Shown here: one piece after another, positions 26,326 through 34,772 of the stretch
Numbering within the stretch: position 1 is the stretch's first letter
Layout: every line of letters begins with the position of its first letter
Assembly: GCA_938041955.1 (NCBI GenBank)
Contig: CALISD010000036.1
Location: forward strand, 1 to 49,530
Reading direction: 5' to 3'
DNA from: an uncultured Granulosicoccaceae bacterium
Lineage (GTDB): Bacteria; Pseudomonadota; Gammaproteobacteria; Granulosicoccales; Granulosicoccaceae
DNA length: 49,530 bases
Notes under the pieces: generated by a model
The model's database searches: none
What the model saw: only the letters and a program-made list of their open reading frames with translations
What the model was told of the DNA's origin: nothing
Position numbers and translations under genes: made by a program

Positions 26326-27864
26326 ATGTCCAGAGCACCCCGCAGAAGAAGCAGGCAAAGCGCACGCGAAGCGATGCACGCCAAACGAGCCGCAGCACCT
26401 GAAATAAACCCCTGCCCGCCCGGTCCATCCGGCGGGCAATACAAACCGCTGTCCGATAACGATATTCAGCAAATATACGCCACGTCACTGCAAATACTCT
26501 CAGAACTTGGCATGGGTGAGGCACCCGTTGCTTTAACAGAGCAAGCCATTTCAAAAGGTGCCTACCTCAATGACAACGGCAGGTTGTGCTTTCCCGCCGC
26601 AATGGTTGAAGACACCATCGCCGGTGCCTGTCGTGGCTTTACACTTTATGGTCGCGAATCAAAGCACGATATCGAAGTCGGTGGCGACAGGGTTTATTTC
26701 GGTACAGGCGGCGCCGCGGTACAAACACTTGATCTTGATTCTCACATTTATCGTGCTGCCACACTTACTGATCTTTATGACTTTACACGGCTGGCTGATT
26801 CACTCAACAATGTCAGCTGGTTCACGCGTTGTTGCGTGGCAACCGATGTACCCGATATCACAGAGCTGGATATCAATACCGCTTATGCACTGATTAAAGG
26901 CACAACAAAACCAATAGGTACCAGCTTTACCTTAGGGAGCACAGTAGACCCTATCATTGATATGTTTGACACCGCACTCGGCGGATCAGGTAAGTTTCGT
27001 GAGAAACCTTTTTGCAAGGCGCATATCAGCCCGGTGATATCACCCCTGCGGTACGGTGACGATGCATTTGAAGTCGCACTGGCATGCATTAAGCGTGGCG
27101 TGCCACTGAACAATATTATCGCTGCGCAATCGGGTGCGACATCACCCGCCACTATCGCAGGTATGCTCGCCTGCACATTAGCAGAGACGCTCGCCGCATT
27201 GCTGATGGTCAATGTCTTTGCGCCAGGTTATCCGATGATATTTTCTAACTGGCCCTTCGTTATTGATCTGCGCACAGGCTCATTCTGTGGCAGCGGTGGT
27301 GAAATAACGCTATTAAATGCAGCCTCCGCACAGCTTTCAAACTGGCTCGGCTTACCGTCAGGGGCCGCTGCAAGTATGAGTGATGCAAAAGCCGTCGATG
27401 CACAAATGGGGCTGGAGAAGGGCATATCATCTCTGGGGGTTGGATTGGCCGGCTGCAATATGGTGTATGAATCTTCAGGCATGATGGCAAGCCTGCTTGG
27501 CGCTTCATTTGAAGCCATGCTCATAGACGATGAAATGCTATCGCAGGTTTACAGAACGTTGCGCGGCATAGAAGTCAACGAAGAGACACTGGGTTTTGAA
27601 GCCATTAAAGAAGCGATCTACGGCGAAGGGCATTTTCTTGGGTCACAACACACAATGGATTCAATGCAACGTGACTATTTCTGGCCAAGCACCCTCACAG
27701 ACAGACAACAACCCGCCGTGTGGCAGGAACAAGGAGCCCTTGATATGTGGCAGCGTGCTAATACACAAGTAAGAGAAATACTTGAAAGCCACAAACCAAA
27801 CTACATTGAAGATAAAGCCAATCGGCTTATACGGAACGCCTACCCTATATTATTATCTGACTGA
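26326..27864 (+). CDS. Non-pyrrolysine MttB-family methyltransferase
   Basis: 512 residues, trimethylamine methyltransferase (MttB) superfamily, TIM-barrel. Recognised by the early LSDNDIQQIYATSLQILSEL, GGDRVYFGTGGAAVQTLD, LTDLYDFTRLADSL and the later GLPSGAAASMSDAKAVDAQ. The frame contains no amber codon, so it is of the type without pyrrolysine (MtgB-like), whose known members demethylate quaternary amines such as glycine betaine onto a corrinoid protein. No corrinoid protein or its reactivating enzyme is in the window. The N-terminal 20 residues are Arg-rich. It follows the FAD/GcvT gene by 9 bases, implying one operon and linked substrates. Confidence 0.88.
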   Translation: MSRAPRRRSRQSAREAMHAKRAAAPEINPCPPGPSGGQYKPLSDNDIQQIYATSLQILSELGMGEAPVALTEQAISKGAYLNDNGRLCFPAAMVEDTIAGACRGFTLYGRESKHDIEVGGDRVYFGTGGAAVQTLDLDSHIYRAATLTDLYDFTRLADSLNNVSWFTRCCVATDVPDITELDINTAYALIKGTTKPIGTSFTLGSTVDPIIDMFDTALGGSGKFREKPFCKAHISPVISPLRYGDDAFEVALACIKRGVPLNNIIAAQSGATSPATIAGMLACTLAETLAALLMVNVFAPGYPMIFSNWPFVIDLRTGSFCGSGGEITLLNAASAQLSNWLGLPSGAAASMSDAKAVDAQMGLEKGISSLGVGLAGCNMVYESSGMMASLLGASFEAMLIDDEMLSQVYRTLRGIEVNEETLGFEAIKEAIYGEGHFLGSQHTMDSMQRDYFWPSTLTDRQQPAVWQEQGALDMWQRANTQVREILESHKPNYIEDKANRLIRNAYPILLSD

Positions 27865-27995
27865 CAAGTTAATCACCGGCTGCAGTCACGGTGCTTACAA
27901 ATTCAGCGACATCCTGATGTTTGCCAATTCTCATATCACCCTGCCATACGTACACAACTTATCTATCGGCAAGGGATTTCCACTGGAACCCGTTC

Positions 27996-28898
27996 ATGCT
28001 TGAAAAGGCATTTAAGTATCTGAAGGACTCACCGACCTGGTTATTAATTCTCACCGGTGCGCTCCTGGGCCTGACCTTCCCTCTCGGAAAATTGGCCAGC
28101 GAGGCATCAATAGCACCACTGACCTGGGCGTGGTTAATTTCAGCCGGAGCCGGAATAGTCTTATTGAGCATCCAGATTTCCTCAGGGAAGACAGTTCCTT
28201 TAAGCAAAAACTACTTACAATATTATTTAATATCTTCTGCTTTCTCTTTGGTTATTCCGAATATTCTTATATTCAATGTCATTCCCAAACTCGGATCAGG
28301 CTTCACCAGCATACTATTTACTTTGTCCCCCATTGCCACACTGGCACTATCTTCGTTGTGGCAGGTTCGCATGCCATCACGGCTAGGTGTTATCGGCATT
28401 GTTGTCGGGTTAGCGGGCGCACTAACTGTGACGTTAACACGCGGCGAGGTAGGCAACCCCGCGAGTCTGAACTGGATTTTGGCCGGCCTGTGTATACCCG
28501 TGTCACTGGCCATTGGTAATCTTTATCGTACGATGGCGTGGCCGAAGGGCTCTGGCCCGCTAGAGCTTGCCATCGGCAGCAACCTGGCTGCAGCCATGCT
28601 GCTTTTAGCAATGATCGCGATACGCTCGGACTCCGCCGCATTACAAGACTTATTATCTATAAAAAAACTGGCGCTAACGCAAGTGCTGGTATCAGCCGCT
28701 ATGTTTAGCGTTTTTTTCCGCTTGCAGCAAGTCGGTGGTCCAACATTTCTAAGCCAGATCGGGTACGTGGCAGCCGGCGTTGCGTTGTTTGCAGGAACAT
28801 TTTTTCTCGGTGAGAAATACTCCTTCATTACATGGCTTGGGGCAGCAATTATAGTGGCCGGAATCGGCTTCAGTGTCGTCGCACAAAAACATCGCTGA
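27996..28898 (+). CDS. EamA/DMT-family transporter
   Basis: 300 residues with ten hydrophobic segments and two EamA repeats (LLILTGALLGLTFPLGKLAS at the start, ITWLGAAIIVAGIGFSVVAQ at the end). The start at ATG 27996 has a GGAA site seven bases upstream; an in-frame ATG at 27921 has none and adds a polar extension. It is 131 bases after the MttB gene on the same strand and may export or import a small metabolite of that pathway. Substrate unknown. Confidence 0.85.
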   Translation: MLEKAFKYLKDSPTWLLILTGALLGLTFPLGKLASEASIAPLTWAWLISAGAGIVLLSIQISSGKTVPLSKNYLQYYLISSAFSLVIPNILIFNVIPKLGSGFTSILFTLSPIATLALSSLWQVRMPSRLGVIGIVVGLAGALTVTLTRGEVGNPASLNWILAGLCIPVSLAIGNLYRTMAWPKGSGPLELAIGSNLAAAMLLLAMIAIRSDSAALQDLLSIKKLALTQVLVSAAMFSVFFRLQQVGGPTFLSQIGYVAAGVALFAGTFFLGEKYSFITWLGAAIIVAGIGFSVVAQKHR

Positions 28899-28920
28899 AT
28901 AAGTAGTCTTCGGACTTATT
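28898..28920 (+). terminator. Hairpin after EamA gene
   Basis: AATAAGT and ACTTATT pair around AGTCTTCGG; an alternative core is AGTC-TTCG-GACT with a UUCG loop. It begins at the stop codon of the transporter gene and is followed by a short T-run. It lies between convergent genes and may serve both. Confidence 0.5.
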
Positions 28921-28987
28921 TGGCATTACTCACGGCAGCCTTCTCAACGTTGTTGGATAATTTCAATGGAACTTTCTACACATTCAC

Positions 28988-29359
28988 CTATCCTCGCATT
29001 TTGTAGTAGGTGTCCTTGTGTACAATAAGCCCATCGGCGAAAGTGAGAATATCAACGCTCAGAAAATCCTGAACCTCGCCATCTTTTAACACCGCCACCC
29101 GGCGATATTCACACAGAGCCTTATTGCCACTGATATGTGAATCCAGGGTTTCCCAACGGACACTTTCTACGCTTGCAAATAATCCACTAAAAACCGCGCT
29201 GATCGCCTCTTTGCCTTCAAAGCGCTTGCCATGTATCTCTGGGCCGGCTGCATGATCGAACGTTGCATCGTCCGCAAAGAATGCCATCACAGCATCTATG
29301 TCATTGTTGTTAAACGCATCGCCAACGGCATTTATCAGTTCAGTTGTAACTACACTCAT
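28988..29359 (-). CDS. SnoaL-like / NTF2-fold protein
   Basis: 123 residues, one NTF2-like domain: VGDAFNNNDIDAVMAFFADDAT, GKRFEGKEAISAVFSGLF and a C-terminal FADGLIVHKDTYYKM. The fold hosts isomerases, cyclases and dehydratases as well as binding proteins; the function here is unknown. It is 40 bases downstream of the hydrolase gene and probably in the same minus-strand transcript. No clear ribosome site is seen. Confidence 0.82.
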   Translation of the reverse strand: MSVVTTELINAVGDAFNNNDIDAVMAFFADDATFDHAAGPEIHGKRFEGKEAISAVFSGLFASVESVRWETLDSHISGNKALCEYRRVAVLKDGEVQDFLSVDILTFADGLIVHKDTYYKMRG

Positions 29360-29399
29360 AATAGTATGGTCAAATATTTGTAGTGAATGGATTCAGCGA

Positions 29400-30275
29400 C
29401 TAACTTATTATCGCCAGTGATTTTTCAAAGAATGGACTTTGAGTATCTGCAAGCACATTTAGTTCATCGAAGTGATCAACACCGGGCACAAAATATATTT
29501 CCATCGCGCGCTCCGTGTTGCTAAACGCATCAAAGTACATTTGGGCCTGGCGGTGAAATTCATCTGTCTCAGCGCCCCCCACCACGACAAGCTGCGGTGC
29601 ATTAGTGATTGGCGGATGATTAAGCATGGGGCTTTGCGATTCCGCTTCCGCCTCATCCATGCGAATCCCTGCATTCAACCCGGCTGTCAGACGTACAGGC
29701 TCCAATAAACTCAACGGTGAGATAGGAATACCTGCAGCAATCAGATTTTTCGGTAGATCGGTGCTATGTAGCTGCCAGTCGGTTGCCATCATCATCTCAG
29801 TGATATGGCCACCAGCCGAATGCCCCATAACGGCAATACGCTTGCGATTTATACCGAATTCATCAGCACGACGGTAAACCGCCGCCACCGCTTCACGCGA
29901 CTGTTCAGAAATTTGAGTAAGCGTGACAACTGGACATAAGTCATAGCCTACGACCACTACGTTAACACCCGCATCAACAAACGGAGCCGCGAGAAAACTA
30001 TATACGGATTTGTCTCCTCGCTGCCAATACCCGCCGTGAAAGTACAAAAGCGTTGCGGCCTCATTGCTACCACAGGAGTAAACATCAAATTTCTGTTTTT
30101 CGCCTTCACCATAACGAACATCGAGGGTGCAGCTTAATCTGCCACGTGCCGCTTCACTACGAGCCATCCAATCAGGAATAACCGTTTCTTCATAGTCCGG
30201 CCTACCCAGTCGTAAGTTGTATTGGCTTTCAAACTCTTCCGGACTAAACTTCTCGTGATATGTCAGATGATTCAT
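29400..30275 (-). CDS. Alpha/beta hydrolase, arylformamidase-like
   Basis: 291 residues, cytosolic. The oxyanion-hole motif HGGYWQRGDKS is typical of kynurenine formamidases, the nucleophile elbow is GHSAGGHI, and the catalytic His is in PGVDHFDEL near the end. The opening segment (SPEEFESQYNLRLGRPDYEE) also fits the arylformamidase group. It could hydrolyse N-formylkynurenine to kynurenine, feeding the kynureninase encoded at 16988, but the genes are 11 kb apart and other acyl substrates are possible. It is followed by a SnoaL-like gene. Confidence 0.82.
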   Translation of the reverse strand: MNHLTYHEKFSPEEFESQYNLRLGRPDYEETVIPDWMARSEAARGRLSCTLDVRYGEGEKQKFDVYSCGSNEAATLLYFHGGYWQRGDKSVYSFLAAPFVDAGVNVVVVGYDLCPVVTLTQISEQSREAVAAVYRRADEFGINRKRIAVMGHSAGGHITEMMMATDWQLHSTDLPKNLIAAGIPISPLSLLEPVRLTAGLNAGIRMDEAEAESQSPMLNHPPITNAPQLVVVGGAETDEFHRQAQMYFDAFSNTERAMEIYFVPGVDHFDELNVLADTQSPFFEKSLAIIS

Positions 30276-30332
30276 GACTTACTCAACCTGAGGTCGTATG
30301 TATTAAGTGATAAGAATTGCATTTAGTAAAAC

Positions 30333-31007
30333 TCAATCGCCCTCGGCAGCGCAAGCTCGCTCAAGTGCTTGCCACTCATCGGGATTCGTGCCGAAAAAAC
30401 GCATTACATGTTTTTGATACGCGGGCCGTTCACAGAGTTTCGCATACCACGCTTCTACATTCGGCAGTGAAGGCCTTATCACATCAACGTTAAAGTAACG
30501 ATAGGCCACCGCACCCAGCGGAATGTCGCCCATGGTAAATTCATCACCAGCTACATAGGGTTGCCTGGCAAGATGTTCTTCCAGTATAGCCAGCACCTGC
30601 GCTGCTTCACCGGCAAGGGTCTTTACTTTATCAGGAACACGCTCGTCCGGCTCTGTGCGAACTGTAGCGAAAAACATTTGAATTACCGGGGTAAACGCAC
30701 GGCTACCACTCCACTCCATCCATTGGTCCGCGATTGCGCGCTGCTGAATATTTTCAGGACAAAGTATACCCGGTGAATACTGTGCGCACAGATAGCGCAC
30801 AATCACGTGTGATTCCCACAGTGCAAAGTCACCATCACGAATAGTCGGAATGAGCCTGTTAGGGTTCATCTTGCCGAACTGCGGTGTATCAAGTTGCCCG
30901 AAGCTGCCACCCGCCAGTTTCAGCTTGTAATCAAGACCCAATTCTTCTGCGGTCCAGATTACAGGAATAACATTGGATGAATAAGGCCTGCCCCAAATCT
31001 CAAGCAT
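30333..31007 (-). CDS. Glutathione S-transferase family protein
   Basis: 224 residues. N-terminal thioredoxin-like domain starting MLEIWGRPYSSNVIPVIWTA, with Ser in the active-site region, NRLIPTIRDGDFALWESHVI (the cis-Pro and the glutathione-binding E-S pair) and a helical C-terminal domain with GDEFTMGDIPLGAV. The start at 31007 fits the family N-terminus and overlaps the end of the luciferase-like gene by 8 bases, so the two are translated from one message. Likely detoxification or a glutathione-dependent step following the monooxygenase; substrate unknown. Confidence 0.9.
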   Translation of the reverse strand: MLEIWGRPYSSNVIPVIWTAEELGLDYKLKLAGGSFGQLDTPQFGKMNPNRLIPTIRDGDFALWESHVIVRYLCAQYSPGILCPENIQQRAIADQWMEWSGSRAFTPVIQMFFATVRTEPDERVPDKVKTLAGEAAQVLAILEEHLARQPYVAGDEFTMGDIPLGAVAYRYFNVDVIRPSLPNVEAWYAKLCERPAYQKHVMRFFGTNPDEWQALERACAAEGD

Positions 31008-32190
31008 TGGATAATTCTCTTTTTTGCGCAATGGAGGTAGTGCCAAAGTGTGGCACCACGTGTTCACAAAGACGATCCCAGCTTGCCAGAATCTTTGAGT
31101 AAGGCACACCCGTATATTGCTGCATCAGTACCAGATGATCGAGGCCAATAGTCTCTTGTCGCTCTGCGAAGCGTTCGATAACATATTCTGCTGAACCAAC
31201 AACAATAATGCCGCGCTTGTTTAAAAAATCAAACCAGTCGCCTTGCTCATCTTCAGCTGCCATTTCCTCATCAACATCGAGATAGCCATGCTTGGTCCAT
31301 TCCCCGGCAGGTCTTGAGCCACCAAGAAACTCGTAGTAGGCATTGATAGCCGGGCGGATAGTGTTGACCGCCTCTTCCATGGACTCGCCTACATAAAACG
31401 CAGTGCAGACACCAACACCTTCGCCAAGCTCAGCTTCAGAACCACGGGCCTGGCTCAATGCTTCACGATAAGGCTCCCAACATGCGAGCGTGCGCCCGGG
31501 TGCCGATGACATTGAGATGACACCCTGCTGTTTCGACCCAGCCGCTTTAAACGTCGGCGGCGCGTTAGACATTAGCCATACAGGCGGATGCGGGTGTTGA
31601 TATGGCCTTGGGTGTAAGTACATTGCTTTGTATTCGCCATCTTCACCATGATAACGACTGTCTAGCGGGTTAAAGAAGCGATTGGTTTCTTTCCAGCCCG
31701 GCACCGGAAACTGGTAGAACTCTCCCTTGTGGGAAAATGCTTCATCAGTCCATGCTTTCAGGATAATCTCAAGTGACTCTAAATATAGCCGCATCACTTT
31801 ATGGTTGTCACGGCGATCCCCGTTTTTATTAAACTGCAGGGTAGCTCTTTCGTTTATACCTTTGGCGACTCCAAAATCCACCCGGCCGAGGCACATGTTA
31901 TCGAGCATTGCGACATCTTCTGCGACCCGCAGCGGATGCCAGTCCGGCAATACGATGGGGCAGGTACCGACACGAATTTTGTCAAATCGCGCGGCCATAT
32001 GAGTGCACATCTGGATCGGGTTCGGCGGTGCATTCATGTACCCGTTATGTGCGAAATGATGCTCGGTGAACCAGGTAGTGGTGAAACCTGCCTGCTCTGC
32101 CAACGACGTCTGTTCACGCATCATTTCTAACGATGTTTCCCAAGGGATCGTCTCGCCGGGGCTGAAGTTAGCTATGAGATCAAAACGCAT
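31000..32190 (-). CDS. LLM-class flavin-dependent monooxygenase
   Basis: 396 residues, bacterial luciferase-like TIM-barrel oxidoreductase using reduced flavin. Seen: FDLIANFSPGE at the start, TTWFTEHHFAHNGYMNAPP, RVDFGVAKGI and PVWLMSNAPPTFKAAGSKQQG. The start at 32190 is preceded by GGAGG at good spacing; the upstream in-frame TTG lies before that site. It overlaps the GST gene downstream. A flavin reductase partner is not seen. The substrate is unknown; desulfonation, alkane or other oxygenations are all within the family. Confidence 0.9.
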   Translation of the reverse strand: MRFDLIANFSPGETIPWETSLEMMREQTSLAEQAGFTTTWFTEHHFAHNGYMNAPPNPIQMCTHMAARFDKIRVGTCPIVLPDWHPLRVAEDVAMLDNMCLGRVDFGVAKGINERATLQFNKNGDRRDNHKVMRLYLESLEIILKAWTDEAFSHKGEFYQFPVPGWKETNRFFNPLDSRYHGEDGEYKAMYLHPRPYQHPHPPVWLMSNAPPTFKAAGSKQQGVISMSSAPGRTLACWEPYREALSQARGSEAELGEGVGVCTAFYVGESMEEAVNTIRPAINAYYEFLGGSRPAGEWTKHGYLDVDEEMAAEDEQGDWFDFLNKRGIIVVGSAEYVIERFAERQETIGLDHLVLMQQYTGVPYSKILASWDRLCEHVVPHFGTTSIAQKRELSNA

Positions 32191-32483
32191 ATTTGAACCA
32201 CCTCCACTGATCAACCATTGACAGGATCTTATAGTCTCACGGCATGTACGACTTCATTAAAAACGTCGGCCCAAAGCAGGTATATCCACCGATGCTGACT
32301 AACCGACGGCTCTGCTTGTTCAACAATTCCAATAACATCGCCAATATTACAATCTCAGCCCGGCAAAATTTCTGCACAATTTGCGGTTACTATCGACTTT
32401 CAACTGCACTGCTCCACATCAGGGCAAAGTGCATTATACGATGTACAGACACCGTCGTTGAACGTTCCAACAGGAGAAGACAA

Positions 32484-33374
32484 GTGAAGCAGGATAACCA
32501 AATAGAAATCGATCAAAAAATTTACGATTTGTACGACGAATACTGTCATTCAGAAATGGATCGACGGACTTTTCTACAGCGCGCCAGTGCGATCACCATT
32601 GCCGGAGTATCCGGACTCACCATGGCCCAGGCACTACTTCCCAGGTATGCAGAGGCACAAACAATCTCGTTTACCGATGAGCGCATTAAAGCAAACTATG
32701 TAGACTACGAATCACAAGGTGGTACATCAGGTGAAATGCGTGGTTATCTGGTGGCACCCACCACAGAAGGCCCTTTCCCGAGCGTTTTGGTGATTCACGA
32801 AAACCGTGGACTCAACCCCTACATAGAAGATGTTGCCAGACGCTTTGCCGCAGAAGGCTTTTTGGCATTGGCACCAGATGGCCTTTCGCCGGTTGGCGGA
32901 TATCCGGGAAACGACGATGACGGCAAAATACTACAGAAGAGTCTTGATCAGGGACAACTGAAGCAAGACATGCTGAACAGCGCCAATTTTCTTAAGAATC
33001 ACGCACTGTCATCCGGTAAGTTAGGTGCAACGGGATTTTGCTGGGGTGGCGGCACGACGAATTTTCTGGCGGTTCAGATGGGCGACGACCTCAAGGCCGG
33101 TGCGCCCTTTTACGGTGCCGCCCCTTCGGCTGAAGATGTAGAGAAAATCACCGCTCCATTGGCAATACATTCTGCCGAAGACGACAAAAGAATAAACGCC
33201 ATGTGGCCGGATTTTGAATCGGCATTAACCGCCAATAACAAACCCTATGAAAGGTTTGTTTATGAAGGTACTCGTCACGGCTTCCATAACAATTCGACAC
33301 CTCGCTACAATGAAGCAGCCGCGAATCTGGCATGGGAAAGAACTGTAGCGTTATTTAAAACCGCTCTGGCCTAG
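32484..33374 (+). CDS. Tat-exported dienelactone hydrolase family protein
   Basis: 296 residues. A twin-arginine signal (MDRRTFLQRA at residues 25-34, then a hydrophobic stretch) precedes a dienelactone hydrolase domain with IHENRGLNPYIEDVARR, the nucleophile C186 in GFCWGGG, an acid in IHSAEDDKRI and His in GTRHGFHNN. The family hydrolyses lactones and esters; periplasmic members are widespread and unassigned. The start is GTG 32484, with AGGAGA upstream. It is divergent from the luciferase-like gene across a 293-base gap in which nothing else was seen, and followed by a strong terminator. Confidence 0.88.
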   Translation: MKQDNQIEIDQKIYDLYDEYCHSEMDRRTFLQRASAITIAGVSGLTMAQALLPRYAEAQTISFTDERIKANYVDYESQGGTSGEMRGYLVAPTTEGPFPSVLVIHENRGLNPYIEDVARRFAAEGFLALAPDGLSPVGGYPGNDDDGKILQKSLDQGQLKQDMLNSANFLKNHALSSGKLGATGFCWGGGTTNFLAVQMGDDLKAGAPFYGAAPSAEDVEKITAPLAIHSAEDDKRINAMWPDFESALTANNKPYERFVYEGTRHGFHNNSTPRYNEAAANLAWERTVALFKTALA

Positions 33375-33382
33375 CTATGAAC

Positions 33383-33412
33383 TGACACTGCGATAACAAT
33401 ATCGCAGTGTCA
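33383..33412. terminator. Strong bidirectional terminator
   Basis: A perfect 13-bp stem (TGACACTGCGATA with TATCGCAGTGTCA) around a four-base ACAA loop, 9 bases after the hydrolase stop and before the convergent ABC transporter genes. The T-run on the plus strand is short. The rest of the gap up to 33657 holds nothing recognised. Confidence 0.75.
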
Positions 33413-33657
33413 TCTTGTAGAAAGCCACAACACCCGGTATTTCGTAAGGCCTACAATCCAATAAACACTGTAACTATTCAGTAGGGAATAAACAAATTTG
33501 TATGTTCGACTGCTTGGGCAGTCTTTTGTAGTTTTTCAGGGTGGGCCTGTCGTATTCACAGGGTAGGAGATCGCGCGCAACATACAACTGTATTTCGAGT
33601 CGGCCGGCCAGGTCACGAACGACAACGCTCATGGTTGCGGCAGGTGTGACCTGTGAC

Positions 33658-34746
33658 TTAGTCAGGCAGCAACACCGGGCCACGCTCACTAAATACAACC
33701 TGCACCTGGGCACCGGCACGAAACACCTCATCAACATTGTCGCTAATCGAGAACCATTCCCCGTGGTCAGTGGCCACTACGTATTCCATATGGTTGCCTA
33801 CATAGGTGCTTTTTTTCACCACGCCCGCTAACGACGGCACGTCGCTATGCGCCAACAGATGGATTCTGTTTGGACGTACAGCCAGCTTGGCCGGCCCTGC
33901 CGACATGCCTCTGGATGCCAGTCTTAATGACAGGTTGCCAAGTGAAACCTCTGCAAGCCCGGCATGGTCGTCAACGCTGCTGATCTGAACATCCATAATA
34001 TTGGCCTCACCGATAAAGTCGGCGACAAAACTATCTGCAGGTTGCTCATACAATTCACGCGGTGAGCCACTTTGGGCTATCCCTGCATTTCGCATGACAA
34101 TGATGCGATCTGATACCGCCAGCGCTTCCTCCTGATCATGCGTCACATAAACCACCGTTAAGCCAAGCTCGGTTTGAAGCTCGCGAATTTCCTCTCGCAC
34201 CTGACGACGTAATTTGGCATCAAGATTAGACAACGGCTCGTCGAACAACAACACCTGCGGTTCCAGCACCAGAGCTCTCGCAACCGCAACTCGTTGTTGC
34301 TGGCCACCGGAAAGCTCGCTTGGCAATCGATCACCGTAGCCTGCCAATCCCACCAGCTCCAGCCCCGTGTTGGTCTTTTCAAGAATGTCTTTTTTGTTTA
34401 GCTTTGATACACGCAATCCATAGGAGACGTTCTCAAACACATTCATATGCGGGAAAAGCGCATACGACTGGAACACCATGGACACATCACGGTCTGTCGC
34501 AGGCAACAGAGTAACGTCTTGCTCGCCTATAAATATCGAGCCGCTACTGACCATCTCTAACCCGGCTATCATTCGAAGCGTGGTGGTTTTCCCACAGCCC
34601 GATGGTCCAAGCAAAGTCACTAGTTCGCCCGCATCGACGTGAAGCGACACTTCATCAACCGCCTTTACCTCACCACCATATATTTTGGTGACTTGTTTGA
34701 ATTCGACCGATGCCGCTTTACTTTTAATGCCGATGTTTGTTGTCAT
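33658..34746 (-). CDS. ABC transporter ATP-binding protein (FbpC/AfuC-like)
   Basis: 362 residues, cytosolic ATPase subunit of the importer encoded at 34773-38068. Walker A GPSGCGKTT, Q-loop VFQSYALFPHMNV, signature LSGGQQQRVAVARAL, Walker B VLLFDEPLSNLDA and switch YVTHDQEEALA are all present. A C-terminal TOBE-type domain follows (residues about 240-362), as in the CUT/FbpC group. It lies 26 bases downstream of the permease. See the binding protein for the likely substrate. Confidence 0.93.
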   Translation of the reverse strand: MTTNIGIKSKAASVEFKQVTKIYGGEVKAVDEVSLHVDAGELVTLLGPSGCGKTTTLRMIAGLEMVSSGSIFIGEQDVTLLPATDRDVSMVFQSYALFPHMNVFENVSYGLRVSKLNKKDILEKTNTGLELVGLAGYGDRLPSELSGGQQQRVAVARALVLEPQVLLFDEPLSNLDAKLRRQVREEIRELQTELGLTVVYVTHDQEEALAVSDRIIVMRNAGIAQSGSPRELYEQPADSFVADFIGEANIMDVQISSVDDHAGLAEVSLGNLSLRLASRGMSAGPAKLAVRPNRIHLLAHSDVPSLAGVVKKSTYVGNHMEYVVATDHGEWFSISDNVDEVFRAGAQVQVVFSERGPVLLPD

Positions 34747-34772
34747 ATTCGCATAGTCAAATAAACGGAAGG

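Noticed and set aside
26326..27864. Pyrrolysine-containing MttB
   Set aside because: No in-frame TAG is present, and no pyl genes are in the window.
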